This document shows, piece after piece, positions 1 to 8,067 of a stretch of DNA of 31,205 nucleotides (position 1 is the first letter of the stretch; each line of letters starts with the position of its first letter). The notes below the pieces were generated by a model, which saw nothing but the letters and a program-made list of their open reading frames with translations, was not told the DNA's origin and searched no databases. Both the position numbers and the translations under genes were made by a program. Origin of the DNA: an uncultured Pseudogracilibacillus sp. (lineage in GTDB: Bacteria; Bacillota; Bacilli; Bacillales; Amphibacillaceae); assembly GCA_937974845.1 (NCBI GenBank), contig CALJVC010000037.1, positions 1 through 31,205 of the forward strand. The letters are read 5' to 3'.

Positions 1-1385
1 GCTTGGATATAGTAGTTAGCCAATGGCTCAGCAATATCTCCACCAGACATAGAAGCGAAGTTAATAACTAATTCGTTACCGTCTGGATCTTCTCGGAATC
101 CGTCTCCATCGACATCTTCATAGCCAGCTTCATCTAAAATTTCATTCGCTTTATCTGGATCATACGTCGGTACCTCGATCGTATCATCGTGGAAGTTAGC
201 ATGGGATGGTGCGATTAATGTCGTTCCAGCCCAACGGAAACCGTCGTAGAAACGTTTACCAACGGCATCGTTATCTACGGCATACCACATAGCACGACGT
301 AATTCTACGTCACCAACGACGGATTCTTCTGGATTGTACTTTACGCGGGAGTTTTCTTTATCCCAAGTACCTAATTTGAATCCGATATACGTATAGGCGT
401 TATCGATATCACCTAAGAAGACGACGCCTTCCATATCCTGGTTATCGACGTATTGGTCAGTGTTAAAGCTATCGACCATGTCTAATTTACCAGATTCTAA
501 CTCTTTTGCAACGACGCTTGGGTCAACGACACGTAAGACGACTTCGTCTAACTTTGGTTCACCTTGCCAGTAGTCTTCGAACTTCTTGAAGACGACAGAC
601 TCACCTGGTGTGATGCTTTCGACCTTGAAAGGTCCCATTCCAATTGGGTTTTTACGCACTGGATCAGAGTCTGGCATATCCTTTACTTCAATTCCTTCAA
701 AGACATGCTTAGGTGTAGCATAAGGCCAAATTCCTCCAGCTAATAAAGATGGTGTAGGAGACTTATACGTAATTTGTAAGGTCTTCTCATCGATTACTTC
801 AATACCGGAGATAGAATCAGCTTCTCCTGCCTTATACTCTTCCATTCCCTCAATGATCGTAAAGTCTGAGCCATAACGAACCCCTTCATAGTCAGGGTGA
901 CCGATAATTTCATAGGAGAAAGCCCAGTCTTCTGCAGTTACAGGTTCTCCATCATGCCAATAGACATCGTCACGAATCGTGAAGGTCCAGACCTTGTAAT
1001 CATCGCTATATTCGAAAGATGCAGGACCATCTTGTGTATACTGATAGTTTTCATCCATAGATAATAAAGATTCGTCAAACCAGTTTAAAATTTCACCATC
1101 TGGTGCCCCACTATAGAAGTTGAAACTTAAGGTTCCTTCAAAGGCTGTGTCAGAAACTAAACCGAAGTTCAGTGTTCCACCTTCTTCAACTTCTCCTTCA
1201 GGCATGCTCTTTGGAAAATCTTCAATGTTAAAAGTTCCGTCCTCATTTGGTTGAGGTTTTTCTAAGGCTGACTCATCTACTTTTGAGTCAGAGGTCTCTT
1301 TGTCATCGCCACCGCAAGCAGCTAGAGCGAAGACAAGAGTAAGAAGTAAACCAAGCAATAAAAAACGCATACTTGTTTTCTTCAT
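1..1385 (-). CDS. oppA: Oligopeptide ABC transporter substrate-binding lipoprotein (OppA family), C-terminus cut off by window edge
   Basis: About 461 residues are visible; the 3' end lies beyond base 1. The N-terminus is a lipoprotein signal: MKK, a leucine-rich hydrophobic stretch, then lipobox LAAC followed by GG, so the mature protein should be lipid-anchored outside the membrane. The body reads as a family 5 solute-binding protein: a WTFTIRDDVYWHDGEPVTAEDW stretch typical of peptide binders, then an RRAMWYAVD segment. It would capture peptides for the OppBC permease and OppDF ATPases encoded just upstream in the same direction. The start is ambiguous: ATG at 1385 (MKKTSM) lies about 12 nt from a GAGG, while an in-frame ATG at 1394 (MVQMKK) lies closer to it. 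Peptide specificity cannot be told. The family call is firm. Confidence 0.93.
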   Translation of the reverse strand, partial: MKKTSMRFLLLGLLLTLVFALAACGGDDKETSDSKVDESALEKPQPNEDGTFNIEDFPKSMPEGEVEEGGTLNFGLVSDTAFEGTLSFNFYSGAPDGEILNWFDESLLSMDENYQYTQDGPASFEYSDDYKVWTFTIRDDVYWHDGEPVTAEDWAFSYEIIGHPDYEGVRYGSDFTIIEGMEEYKAGEADSISGIEVIDEKTLQITYKSPTPSLLAGGIWPYATPKHVFEGIEVKDMPDSDPVRKNPIGMGPFKVESITPGESVVFKKFEDYWQGEPKLDEVVLRVVDPSVVAKELESGKLDMVDSFNTDQYVDNQDMEGVVFLGDIDNAYTYIGFKLGTWDKENSRVKYNPEESVVGDVELRRAMWYAVDNDAVGKRFYDGFRWAGTTLIAPSHANFHDDTIEVPTYDPDKANEILDEAGYEDVDGDGFREDPDGNELVINFASMSGGDIAEPLANYYIQ

Positions 1386-1553
1386 TTGAACCATTCATCC
1401 TCTCTTATTCCATTATTTTTAAAATTGTACTGAATACCACTTAAGTAAATCGAATTGAAAGTCCCCTAGACGCTGTTCTCACCCCCTTTCCTGCAAGTGA
1501 GCTAAGCCCTTGAAACGGAATGTAAGGATAGAACCTCTCGTCGATCGTTCGTC
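1386..1553 (-). other. oppC-oppA intergenic spacer with small hairpin
   Basis: This is the largest gap inside the opp operon (168 bases). It holds a short hairpin, CTCAC/GTGAG around 1480-1500, and an AT-rich stretch with a TACAAT hexamer before oppA but no convincing -35. Inference: it may stabilise the downstream oppA message, or carry a weak internal promoter, so that the binding protein is made in excess. Nothing coding is seen. Confidence 0.35.
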
Positions 1554-2462
1554 TTATCCTCTACGCTGTCTAGCATCCGTCGCCCGTTTAATTGCTTCAC
1601 CGACGTTTCGTACCGCTAGCATAAGTAATAAAATGAGTAGGGCCGGTGGCATCCAAATCCACCAACGATACTCAAGTACTTGCGGGTTTCGCGCATAGCT
1701 TAGCAAAGTCCCTAAACTCGGTGTTGATTCTGGGAAACCGAATCCTAAGAAAGATAGTCCAGATTCAATTCCGATATTGGCTGCTAAGTTTAATGTCATC
1801 GTTACGACAATCAAGGTACTTAAGTTTGGTAAAAGTTGGGTGACCATAATTTTAATATGAGACGAGCCTAGGGTTTTTGAAGCTTGAATATAATCAAGTT
1901 CGGCTTCTTGCAAGGCCCTTGAGCGAATGAGTCGGGCAATTCCCATCCATAGGAAGGACGTCATGATTAAAGAAAAACTAACGACAGAATATTTAGGTAC
2001 GATAGCAACGAAGACAATGACGATCATTAAAAAAGGTAAGACCATGAAAAAATCCACGATACGCATAATGACGTTGTCCACGGTGCCACCGAAATAACCT
2101 GCAATGATTCCTAAGGTAATTCCGATCAAACCGGAAAACAGTGTGACGAGAAACCCTATAGCAAGGGAGTTTTTCGCTCCAATTATTAATTGACCGAAGA
2201 CGTCTCGCCCGCCATAGTCTGTTCCGAGCCAATGTTCTTTAGAAGGAGGCTCATAAATGGCAAAAAGGTCGACTTGAACGATCTCATCCTGGTCTAAAAT
2301 TAAAGAAATGCCGAACACGGAAACTGTTACGAATAAGAAAAAGATTAAGGAAATTAGGGCTAATTTATCGTGTAAAATTTCCCGCCAAATAACTTTTAGT
2401 CCTGTAGGGCTCTCTGTATTTTCTTCGACTGTTTCTACTACTTCATGCTCTTTTACTTCCAC
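1554..2462 (-). CDS. oppC: Oligopeptide ABC transporter permease OppC
   Basis: One of two membrane subunits of the peptide importer. After a ~35-residue acidic, Glu/Val-rich cytoplasmic leader come an N-terminal membrane segment (LALISLIFFLFVTVSVFGISL) and the OppC_N-type region with WLGTDYGGRDVFGQLIIGAKNSL. The BPD_transp_1 domain follows, with about five more membrane helices and the EAA loop (EAELDYIQASKTLGSSHIKIMV region) that docks on the ATPases. I choose the GTG at 2462 (protein starts MEVKEHEVVE, about 302 aa) because a GGTGA lies about 5 nt before it. The frame stays open to a TTG at 2516 inside oppB, but no ribosome binding site serves that codon. It follows oppB with a gap of about 28 bases. 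Confidence 0.93.
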   Translation of the reverse strand: MEVKEHEVVETVEENTESPTGLKVIWREILHDKLALISLIFFLFVTVSVFGISLILDQDEIVQVDLFAIYEPPSKEHWLGTDYGGRDVFGQLIIGAKNSLAIGFLVTLFSGLIGITLGIIAGYFGGTVDNVIMRIVDFFMVLPFLMIVIVFVAIVPKYSVVSFSLIMTSFLWMGIARLIRSRALQEAELDYIQASKTLGSSHIKIMVTQLLPNLSTLIVVTMTLNLAANIGIESGLSFLGFGFPESTPSLGTLLSYARNPQVLEYRWWIWMPPALLILLLMLAVRNVGEAIKRATDARQRRG

Positions 2463-2490
2463 GATCTTCACCTCACCTTGTGTTTCGATG

Positions 2491-3453
2491 TTATTTAATA
2501 CGTATCCGAGGGTCAATGATACTTAGCAGAATATCCGAAATAAGAGAACCGATAATCGTTGCCGCACCGAAAATAAGGACACAGGCAGTAACTACGGAAT
2601 AGTCTCGTAGGTTAATAGATTCTAAGAACAGTTGCCCCATTCCAGGATAACTAAAGATCGATTCGATAAAGATTGATCCACCGATTAAACCCGCCAGTTC
2701 ATATCCGAAGAAAGCGGCAATTGGTAATAAGGCATTACGGAAAATATGACGGTTATAAATCCGTTGCTCGGAAGCTCCTTTCGCTCTGGCGGTTAAAACG
2801 AAATCACGATGTTTTAAGTCGACGATTTCATTTCGCAAATATTGTACGGTGCTGACCGTTGTAATTAAGGCCATCGACAGGGCCGGTAATAGGATATGGT
2901 AGACTTTACTGATAAAGTATTCCATCGTTCCAGGGGTTAGACCTGGTTTAACACTTCCCCCGGTAGGGAAGAGATTAAATTGGAAACCGAATACCCAAAC
3001 CATTAGAAGGGCAAAGATAAAAATAGGTGTCGCAAAACCGAGATAAGTATATCCGGTAATCGTCTGGTCAAGCCAGGTATCGTTATACCTACCACTCAAT
3101 ATTCCTAAAGGTATAGCTATTAAATATGTAATAATGAGCGCGGCTAAAGATAACCAGAAAGTGTTGACTAAACGTTGCCCAAGTAGTTCTGTAACGTCCA
3201 TTTTATGTCGGAAAGATTTCCCGAAATCTCCTTTAACGACACCGGAAATCCAACGACCGTATTGTTCGTACCATGGATCATTCCAGCCTAACTTTTCCCT
3301 TTGCTCTTGTAAGGTTTTAGGATCGACATTTGGGTCGACTTGTCCTGTTAAAGCATCTCCTGGCATAAATTTCGCTAAGATAAAGACTAGTAAACTCAGG
3401 AGTATGAGCTGTGGAATCATAATGAGTATACGTCTTACGGTAAACTTCCACAT
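2491..3453 (-). CDS. oppB: Oligopeptide ABC transporter permease OppB
   Basis: Partner permease of OppC, 320 aa. It starts MWKFTVRRILIMIPQLILLSLLVFILAKFMPGD, the usual OppB N-terminal helix ending in a PGD motif. An extracytoplasmic loop follows, then the BPD_transp_1 domain with several helices and the EAA-type loop (DFVLTARAKGASEQRIYNRHIFRNALLP). It ends SIIDPRIRIK, a typical C-terminus for the family. The ATG at 3453 follows a GGAGGGG ribosome binding site and overlaps the oppF stop by one base (TAATG), so translation of the two is coupled. Function: forms the transmembrane channel for peptides delivered by OppA. Confidence 0.95.
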   Translation of the reverse strand: MWKFTVRRILIMIPQLILLSLLVFILAKFMPGDALTGQVDPNVDPKTLQEQREKLGWNDPWYEQYGRWISGVVKGDFGKSFRHKMDVTELLGQRLVNTFWLSLAALIITYLIAIPLGILSGRYNDTWLDQTITGYTYLGFATPIFIFALLMVWVFGFQFNLFPTGGSVKPGLTPGTMEYFISKVYHILLPALSMALITTVSTVQYLRNEIVDLKHRDFVLTARAKGASEQRIYNRHIFRNALLPIAAFFGYELAGLIGGSIFIESIFSYPGMGQLFLESINLRDYSVVTACVLIFGAATIIGSLISDILLSIIDPRIRIK

Positions 3454-4391
3454 TAGTACCCCTCCTCGTTAGGTAATGCAACGTAATGTGTATCAGAAAT
3501 AGGTCGAAGAGGAAAAGCTAGTCCATCTTCGTCAAAATATTTTTTGTAGGATTTTTCGTACTCTTTTTCTACTTCTTTACGGAGGCGAAATTGTTTGTCA
3601 CGATTTCTAGGATCGATATCTGGTATCGATGAAATTAATTTTTTCGTATAAATATGTTGCGGATTGTTGAAGATATCTTCCGTATCTCCTTCCTCGACAA
3701 AACGACCCTTATACATAATGCCGATTCGGTCACAGAGGTGGCGAATAACCCCTAAATCGTGGCCGATAAAGATATAGGTTAAGCCAAGTTCTTCCTGAAT
3801 CTCCTGCATAAAGTTCAAGACCTGGGCTTGTACGGATACGTCGAGGGCTGATACTGGCTCATCGGCAATAATTAGTTTCGGCTTTGTAGCTACCGCTCGG
3901 GCGATTCCGATTCGTTGGCGCTGTCCACCGGAAAACTGGTGGGGGTATTTATGAATGCTTTCGCGACTAAGCCCGACGAGCTCTAATAACTCCTCGATTT
4001 TTTTTCTTTCTTCTTCCCGACTCAACTTTTCAAAGTTCCTTAGCGGTTCTTTTAAAATATCGTAGACCCGTTTTCTAGGATTCAAGGATGAATAAGGGTC
4101 TTGGAAAATCATTTGTACCTCACGGCGGAAATTTTGTCGTCTTCCCCGTTGATTTGTAATGTCTTCCCCATTGTATAGGACCTGTCCATCAGTAATTCGA
4201 TTAAGGCCAATAATCGCTCGTCCGGTAGTCGTTTTTCCCGAACCGGATTCGCCGATTAAGCCATAGGTCATTCCTTCTTCAACGGAAAAGGAGACACCAT
4301 CGACGGCCTTCACATAGTCGATTGTCCGACCTAAAACCCCTCCCTTAATAGGGAAGTGTACCTTTAGATCCTTTACCTCAAGATAACTCAT
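3453..4391 (-). CDS. oppF: Oligopeptide ABC transporter ATP-binding protein OppF
   Basis: Cytoplasmic ATPase subunit, 312 aa from the chosen start. Walker A is GESGSGKTT (about residues 47-55), the ABC signature FSGGQRQR (153-160), Walker B LIIADEP, and a GHDLGVIRHL H-loop follows. The C-terminal tail has the oligo/dipeptide transporter extension (HIYTKKLISSIPDIDP). The frame extends upstream to 4463, but ATG 4391 (MSYLEVKDLK) has an AAGGAGG site about 9 nt before it and matches the family start. It overlaps the oppD stop by 14 bases. It would pair with OppD to power import. Confidence 0.95.
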   Translation of the reverse strand: MSYLEVKDLKVHFPIKGGVLGRTIDYVKAVDGVSFSVEEGMTYGLIGESGSGKTTTGRAIIGLNRITDGQVLYNGEDITNQRGRRQNFRREVQMIFQDPYSSLNPRKRVYDILKEPLRNFEKLSREEERKKIEELLELVGLSRESIHKYPHQFSGGQRQRIGIARAVATKPKLIIADEPVSALDVSVQAQVLNFMQEIQEELGLTYIFIGHDLGVIRHLCDRIGIMYKGRFVEEGDTEDIFNNPQHIYTKKLISSIPDIDPRNRDKQFRLRKEVEKEYEKSYKKYFDEDGLAFPLRPISDTHYVALPNEEGY

Positions 4392-5391
4392 GTTGTGTCG
4401 CCTCCTTTTCGCCACGTAAGTAAAAGTCTTTATAGCAAGTACAACGGACAAAATGTCCTTCACTTACTTCGTGTAGTTGAGGGTTTTCTTCATGGGCTTC
4501 TTCAGGGATCCATGGAATTCTATCTTTGAAGCGACAGCCAACACGAGGTAAGTGTTGAAGGGAGGGAACGATTCCTTCGATGACATGAAGCTTTTGCTTT
4601 GGCTCTACATTTGATGGAATCGAATGTAGAAGAGAGCGGGTATAGGGATGCAATGGATTTTCAAAGAGTGTGTATACATCTGCGATTTCGACAATTTCTC
4701 CAGCATACATGACTGCGACGCGGTCGGCCATTTCTGCGACGACACCGAGGTCATGGGTAATTAAGATAATACCGGAATTCATATTTTCTTTTAAATCACG
4801 TATCAATTGTAAAATTTGTGCCTGTATCGTAACATCCAGTGCTGTCGTCGGTTCATCGGCAATCAGCAGTTCTGGATTGTTAGCGATAGCGATGGCGATA
4901 ATGACCCGCTGTCTCATTCCTCCGGAAAGTTCGTGTGGAAATTGCTCAAAGGTACGTTCAGGATGAGGAATTCCCACTTGTTCTAATAGCGATAAAACTT
5001 TTTCTTCGCGTTCTTTCGTACTCATCGTTTTGTTATGTAAAAGGAGTACTTCATCGATTTGTTTGCCGATTGTCATCAGCGGATTTAGTGCCGTTAAGGG
5101 ATCTTGGAAAATCATCCCCATATGTTTACCTCGTAATTGATTTAACTCTTGTAAAGAACGATCAAGGATATTTTTTCCTCTAAATATTATTTCTCCTTCA
5201 ACCTTTGCCTTGCGGTGTAGTCCCATAATAGAAAAGGCTAAGGCACTTTTACCACTACCCGATTCACCGACAATAGCAAGGACTTCATTTTGATTGACAT
5301 GCAATGATACATCGTCTACTGCAGGGTAATAGTTGTCCCCAATACGAAAGGAAGTAGTTAAGTGATTGATTTCTAGAATTCGCTTTGTCAT
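4378..5391 (-). CDS. oppD: Oligopeptide ABC transporter ATP-binding protein OppD
   Basis: First gene of the operon, 337 aa. Walker A is GESGSGKS (42-49), signature LSGGMRQR (155-162), Walker B LLIADEP (175-181), and switch THDLGVVAEM. The C-terminal oligopeptide extension contains GCRFKDRIPWIP and later FVRCTC. Many OppD/DppD proteins have Cys in the RCP position where this one has RIP, so the full four-Cys arrangement proposed as a metal site in some relatives is not complete. ATG 5391 follows GTAGGTGAAC, an acceptable ribosome binding site. Expression is probably set by the long leader on its 5' side (promoter near 5691-5718, early terminator, cre site). Confidence 0.95.
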   Translation of the reverse strand: MTKRILEINHLTTSFRIGDNYYPAVDDVSLHVNQNEVLAIVGESGSGKSALAFSIMGLHRKAKVEGEIIFRGKNILDRSLQELNQLRGKHMGMIFQDPLTALNPLMTIGKQIDEVLLLHNKTMSTKEREEKVLSLLEQVGIPHPERTFEQFPHELSGGMRQRVIIAIAIANNPELLIADEPTTALDVTIQAQILQLIRDLKENMNSGIILITHDLGVVAEMADRVAVMYAGEIVEIADVYTLFENPLHPYTRSLLHSIPSNVEPKQKLHVIEGIVPSLQHLPRVGCRFKDRIPWIPEEAHEENPQLHEVSEGHFVRCTCYKDFYLRGEKEATQHELS

Positions 5392-5448
5392 CGGTTCACC
5401 TACTTTTATAAAGTGCGTTAATTTTTTCTTTATCTGAATGAAGTATCA

Positions 5449-5474
5449 TTCTTTTCTCAAGTATAAGAAAAGAA
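5449..5474. repeat. 9-bp perfect inverted repeat upstream of oppD
   Basis: TTCTTTTCT (5449-5457) and AGAAAAGAA (5466-5474) flank an 8-base loop, about 60 bases before the oppD start. It could be a repressor operator or an mRNA hairpin. No T-run follows on the oppD strand, so it is not an obvious terminator. Confidence 0.4.
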
Positions 5475-5524
5475 AGAAAATTTAAAATAATGATAAGTTA
5501 AAAATATAAGAAACTATTAAGAAA

Positions 5525-5539
5525 TGTTGTCGCTTTCAA
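5525..5539 (-). promoter_or_regulatory. Candidate CcpA catabolite-responsive element (cre) upstream of oppD
   Basis: On the minus strand the 15-mer TTGAAAGCGACAACA matches the Bacillus cre consensus WTGNAANCGNWNNCW at 14 of 15 positions; only the W after CGN is a C. It lies between the opp promoter region and oppD. It would fit carbon-catabolite control of peptide uptake, but binding is inferred, not shown. Confidence 0.5.
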
Positions 5540-5547
5540 TTTTTAGT

Positions 5548-5573
5548 AAAAAAATTCCCTAGAAAAGCCTAGG
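5548..5573 (-). terminator. Short intrinsic terminator inside the opp leader (possible attenuator)
   Basis: On the minus strand CCTAG (5573-5569), a 6-base loop, CTAGG (5562-5558), then GAA and a T-rich run (A-run 5548-5554 on plus). It lies about 110 bases after the predicted start of transcription and before oppD, so it would stop most transcripts from the 5691-5718 promoter unless readthrough is regulated. The stem is short (5 bp), so strength is uncertain. Confidence 0.4.
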
Positions 5574-5690
5574 TATTTCTATTAAAAACTATATTCCCTA
5601 CTGCCCAACAATCCTCCTAATTTTATAAAGGGGATAGATTAAGGCATAAGAAGTAAGTGAAAGTACTTACGATATAGAAGTGTAATAAAT

Positions 5691-5718
5691 ATAGTACACC
5701 AAATTTATAAAATGTCAA
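5691..5718 (-). promoter_or_regulatory. Predicted sigma-A promoter for the opp leader
   Basis: On the minus strand a perfect -35 TTGACA (5718-5713), a 16-base spacer and TACTAT (5696-5691). Transcription would start near 5684, giving a leader of roughly 290 bases before oppD. Confidence 0.55.
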
Positions 5719-5819
5719 TTATCGAAGTGAAAACCTTTTACAGTTATAAACTAGCATAGCGATGCTTTTAAAACATAAAAGGAAATAAATGTTTTCTTTT
5801 ACTTTTTTACGTAATGAAA

Positions 5820-5845
5820 CCCCATCTATCTTCCTATAGATGGGG
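5820..5845 (-). terminator. Terminator after bioB
   Basis: Perfect 10-bp stem CCCCATCTAT (5820-5829) / ATAGATGGGG (5836-5845) with a 6-base loop, 26 bases past the bioB stop. On the minus strand it is followed by only a short TTTC, so termination may be moderate. Confidence 0.7.
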
Positions 5846-5871
5846 CAGTCATATAAGATAAGGAGATTCGT

Positions 5872-6870
5872 TCATGTCGATGATGCTGGCTGACTATCGT
5901 ATTCGATTTCGAAGCCTAGATCTTTAATCATTTGATGGTCTCGGTTAGCTTCCTGGCCATCAGTAGTTAAGTAATCACCGACGAAGATAGAGTTCGCTGC
6001 ATATAATCCAAGGGCTTGTAAACTACGTAAGTTCTTTTCCCTACCTCCAGATATACGGATTTCTTTTGTCGGTAATTTAAAACGGAAGTAGGCTAAAACC
6101 TTTAAACAGTACATTGGATTCAGTTCGTCCGTGCCCTCTAGTCGCGTTCCCTCAATAGCATGTAAAAAGTTTACCGGTACGGAATCAACATCTAATGCTT
6201 TTAAAGAATTACCCATTTCGATGACGTCGTCGATCGTTTCTTTCATTCCGATAATTACTCCTGAACAAGGAGAGATACCGACATTTTTCACCTCGTTTAC
6301 CGTTGCTACTCGATCATCGTAAGTATGTGTCGTAGCAATTTCTGGATAATGGGATCTCGAAGTGTTTAAGTTATGGTTATAGCGATCGACGCCGGCTTCT
6401 TTTAACTTTTCTACTTGGCCATCTCTAAGTATTCCTAAGCAGGCACAGATCTTCATCGATGGGTACTTTTCTTTAATTTCCTCAACGGCTTCAGTAACGA
6501 TAGAAAGCTCCCGATTCGTCGGTCCTCTACCACTGGCGACAATACAATAAGTGCCGGATTGTAAGTCATTGGCCCGCTTGGCGCCGGCGAGGATTTCCTC
6601 CTTGGTTAGCATCGTGTATTTTTCGATCGGTGCAGTAGAGTCGATCGATTGAGAGCAGTAGCTACAATTTTCAGGACAGTAGCCACTTTTGATGTTTTGA
6701 ATCATATTAAGCTTCACTTTTTTTCCATAGTAGGTTGAACGAATTTTAAAAGCAGCATGTAATAATGGCAAGACTTCCTCATCCGGTGCTTGTAAAATAT
6801 GAAGCGCTTCTAGGTTGTTAATGTCATAACCTTTAATAACTTCATCAGCGAGATGGTCCCAATTAATCAT
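5872..6870 (-). CDS. bioB: Biotin synthase BioB (radical SAM)
   Basis: Last step of biotin synthesis: inserts sulfur into dethiobiotin. From ATG 6870 the protein is 332 aa (MINWDHLADEV). The radical-SAM cluster motif CPENCSYC gives cysteines at 65, 69 and 72. The [2Fe-2S] side is also present: ICACLGIL, the CSGVIIGM segment, and an Arg in RISGGRE. The frame is open upstream to 6933, but an AAAGGAGG site lies 7 nt before 6870 and the length fits BioB, so that start is preferred. It lies 69 bases after bioF in the leftward biotin arm and is followed by a hairpin terminator. Expression probably depends on the BirA-type operator at 9365-9394. Confidence 0.96.
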   Translation of the reverse strand: MINWDHLADEVIKGYDINNLEALHILQAPDEEVLPLLHAAFKIRSTYYGKKVKLNMIQNIKSGYCPENCSYCSQSIDSTAPIEKYTMLTKEEILAGAKRANDLQSGTYCIVASGRGPTNRELSIVTEAVEEIKEKYPSMKICACLGILRDGQVEKLKEAGVDRYNHNLNTSRSHYPEIATTHTYDDRVATVNEVKNVGISPCSGVIIGMKETIDDVIEMGNSLKALDVDSVPVNFLHAIEGTRLEGTDELNPMYCLKVLAYFRFKLPTKEIRISGGREKNLRSLQALGLYAANSIFVGDYLTTDGQEANRDHQMIKDLGFEIEYDSQPASST

Positions 6871-6939
6871 CTGAATTCCTCCTTTAATTTTTTTCCATGG
6901 TTGCTTGTAGGAAAGAAGACTCCATCGCATCAACTCCTT

Positions 6940-8067
6940 TCAAAGTTTTTGCCTTACTTCAAGCAAGGCTTGGATTAAACGATTGATTTCTACATCGGTA
7001 TAGGTTGAACGTAAGGTACAGCGTAATCGACTTGAACCTTCGGGTACGGTCGGTGGCCGTATAGCCGGAAGATGAATTCGATAATCCCGTAAGGCTTCTT
7101 GTAATTGCAAACTAGCTTGGTTACTCCCGATGAGTAAGGGAATAATCGGTGTCAAAGCTTCGCTTGCTGGAATAGTATATTCGGTCTGTAACGCCTTTCT
7201 TACCTTGGCCACCTTTTTTTGTAGAATCCGATGGCGGTTCTCCGTTTGCATAAGATGTAGACTCATGAGGGCGGAGCCGACATTGGCTGGTGATAAAGCG
7301 GTTTGGAAAATGAAGGGTCGTGCCTGCTGGATGAAATAGTCGATAAAATAACGACTAGCACAGACAAAACCTCCTTCACTTCCAATAGCCTTACTTAAAG
7401 TACCAATGAGTACATCGGGTTGAACTTGAAAGTAAGATGCAGTTCCTCTTCCGCTGTCGCCTAAGACACCGGTTCCGTGGGCATCATCGACAATCAATAG
7501 GGCGTCGTAGGCTTTTGCTAGAAAGTCTAGCTGATCTAAGGGCGCGATATCGCCATCCATACTGAAGACGCCATCGGTGATAATCAGTTTTTTTCTTTCA
7601 GTTCGATAGGATTTTAGTTTTTCTTCTAAATCTTCCATATCATTATGCCGATAGACGACGATATGAGCCTTAGAGAGTCGGCAGCCATCGATTATACTGG
7701 CATGGTTATATTCGTCACTAAAAATCGTCGTTTGTTCATCGGCGAGGGCAGTGATTACCCCGAGATTCGCTAAATAACCACTCGAAAAAAGTAAACAGGC
7801 TTCGTAGCCTTTATAGTCTGCTAGTTTATTTTCTAAACGTTCGTGTAGAGTCCGATTTCCAGTAACGAGACGGGAACCTGTACTTCCTGTTCCGTATCGT
7901 TCAATCGCTTCTTGTCCTGCCTTTTTGACCCTGGGGTCTGTTGCGAGTCCTAAATAATCGTTTGTCGCAGGTGTGAAGTATGTTTCCTGTTCCTTTCCTT
8001 CGGGTATTTGTCTATATAAGCTCGATTGTTTAATAGTTTGTAAACGTGTATAAATCCAGTTGCGCAT
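6940..8067 (-). CDS. bioF: 8-amino-7-oxononanoate synthase BioF
   Basis: PLP enzyme that condenses pimeloyl-CoA with L-alanine to 8-amino-7-oxononanoate. 375 aa. Seen: NDYLGLATDP near the N-terminus, the GTGSTGSRLVTGN glycine-rich segment (about 59-71), DDAHGTGVLG (194-203), and the PLP lysine in GTLSKAIG (Lys226). The start ATG 8067 directly follows the bioW stop (TAAATG), with a GGAGGT site. The substrate would come from BioW encoded immediately upstream. The C-terminus ends in the usual small domain (EGSSRLRCTLRSTYTDVEI). Confidence 0.95.
   Translation of the reverse strand: MRNWIYTRLQTIKQSSLYRQIPEGKEQETYFTPATNDYLGLATDPRVKKAGQEAIERYGTGSTGSRLVTGNRTLHERLENKLADYKGYEACLLFSSGYLANLGVITALADEQTTIFSDEYNHASIIDGCRLSKAHIVVYRHNDMEDLEEKLKSYRTERKKLIITDGVFSMDGDIAPLDQLDFLAKAYDALLIVDDAHGTGVLGDSGRGTASYFQVQPDVLIGTLSKAIGSEGGFVCASRYFIDYFIQQARPFIFQTALSPANVGSALMSLHLMQTENRHRILQKKVAKVRKALQTEYTIPASEALTPIIPLLIGSNQASLQLQEALRDYRIHLPAIRPPTVPEGSSRLRCTLRSTYTDVEINRLIQALLEVRQKL

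Larger units (their letters stand above)
5392..5871. other. 480-bp non-coding leader region between oppD and bioB
   Basis: No credible gene on either strand. On the minus strand it holds a promoter (5691-5718), a hairpin GTAAGT/ACTTAC (5653-5670), an AGGAGG without a normal gene (5613-5618), a short terminator (5548-5573), a cre-like site (5525-5539) and a 9-bp perfect inverted repeat TTCTTTTCT/AGAAAAGAA (5449-5457/5466-5474). The bioB terminator occupies 5820-5845. A small hairpin AGCAT/ATGCT followed by TTTT sits on the plus strand at 5753-5769. Confidence 0.6.

Noticed and set aside
3134..3472. 112-codon plus-strand frame opposite oppB
   Set aside because: Antisense shadow; oppB on the other strand is full length with strong family motifs.
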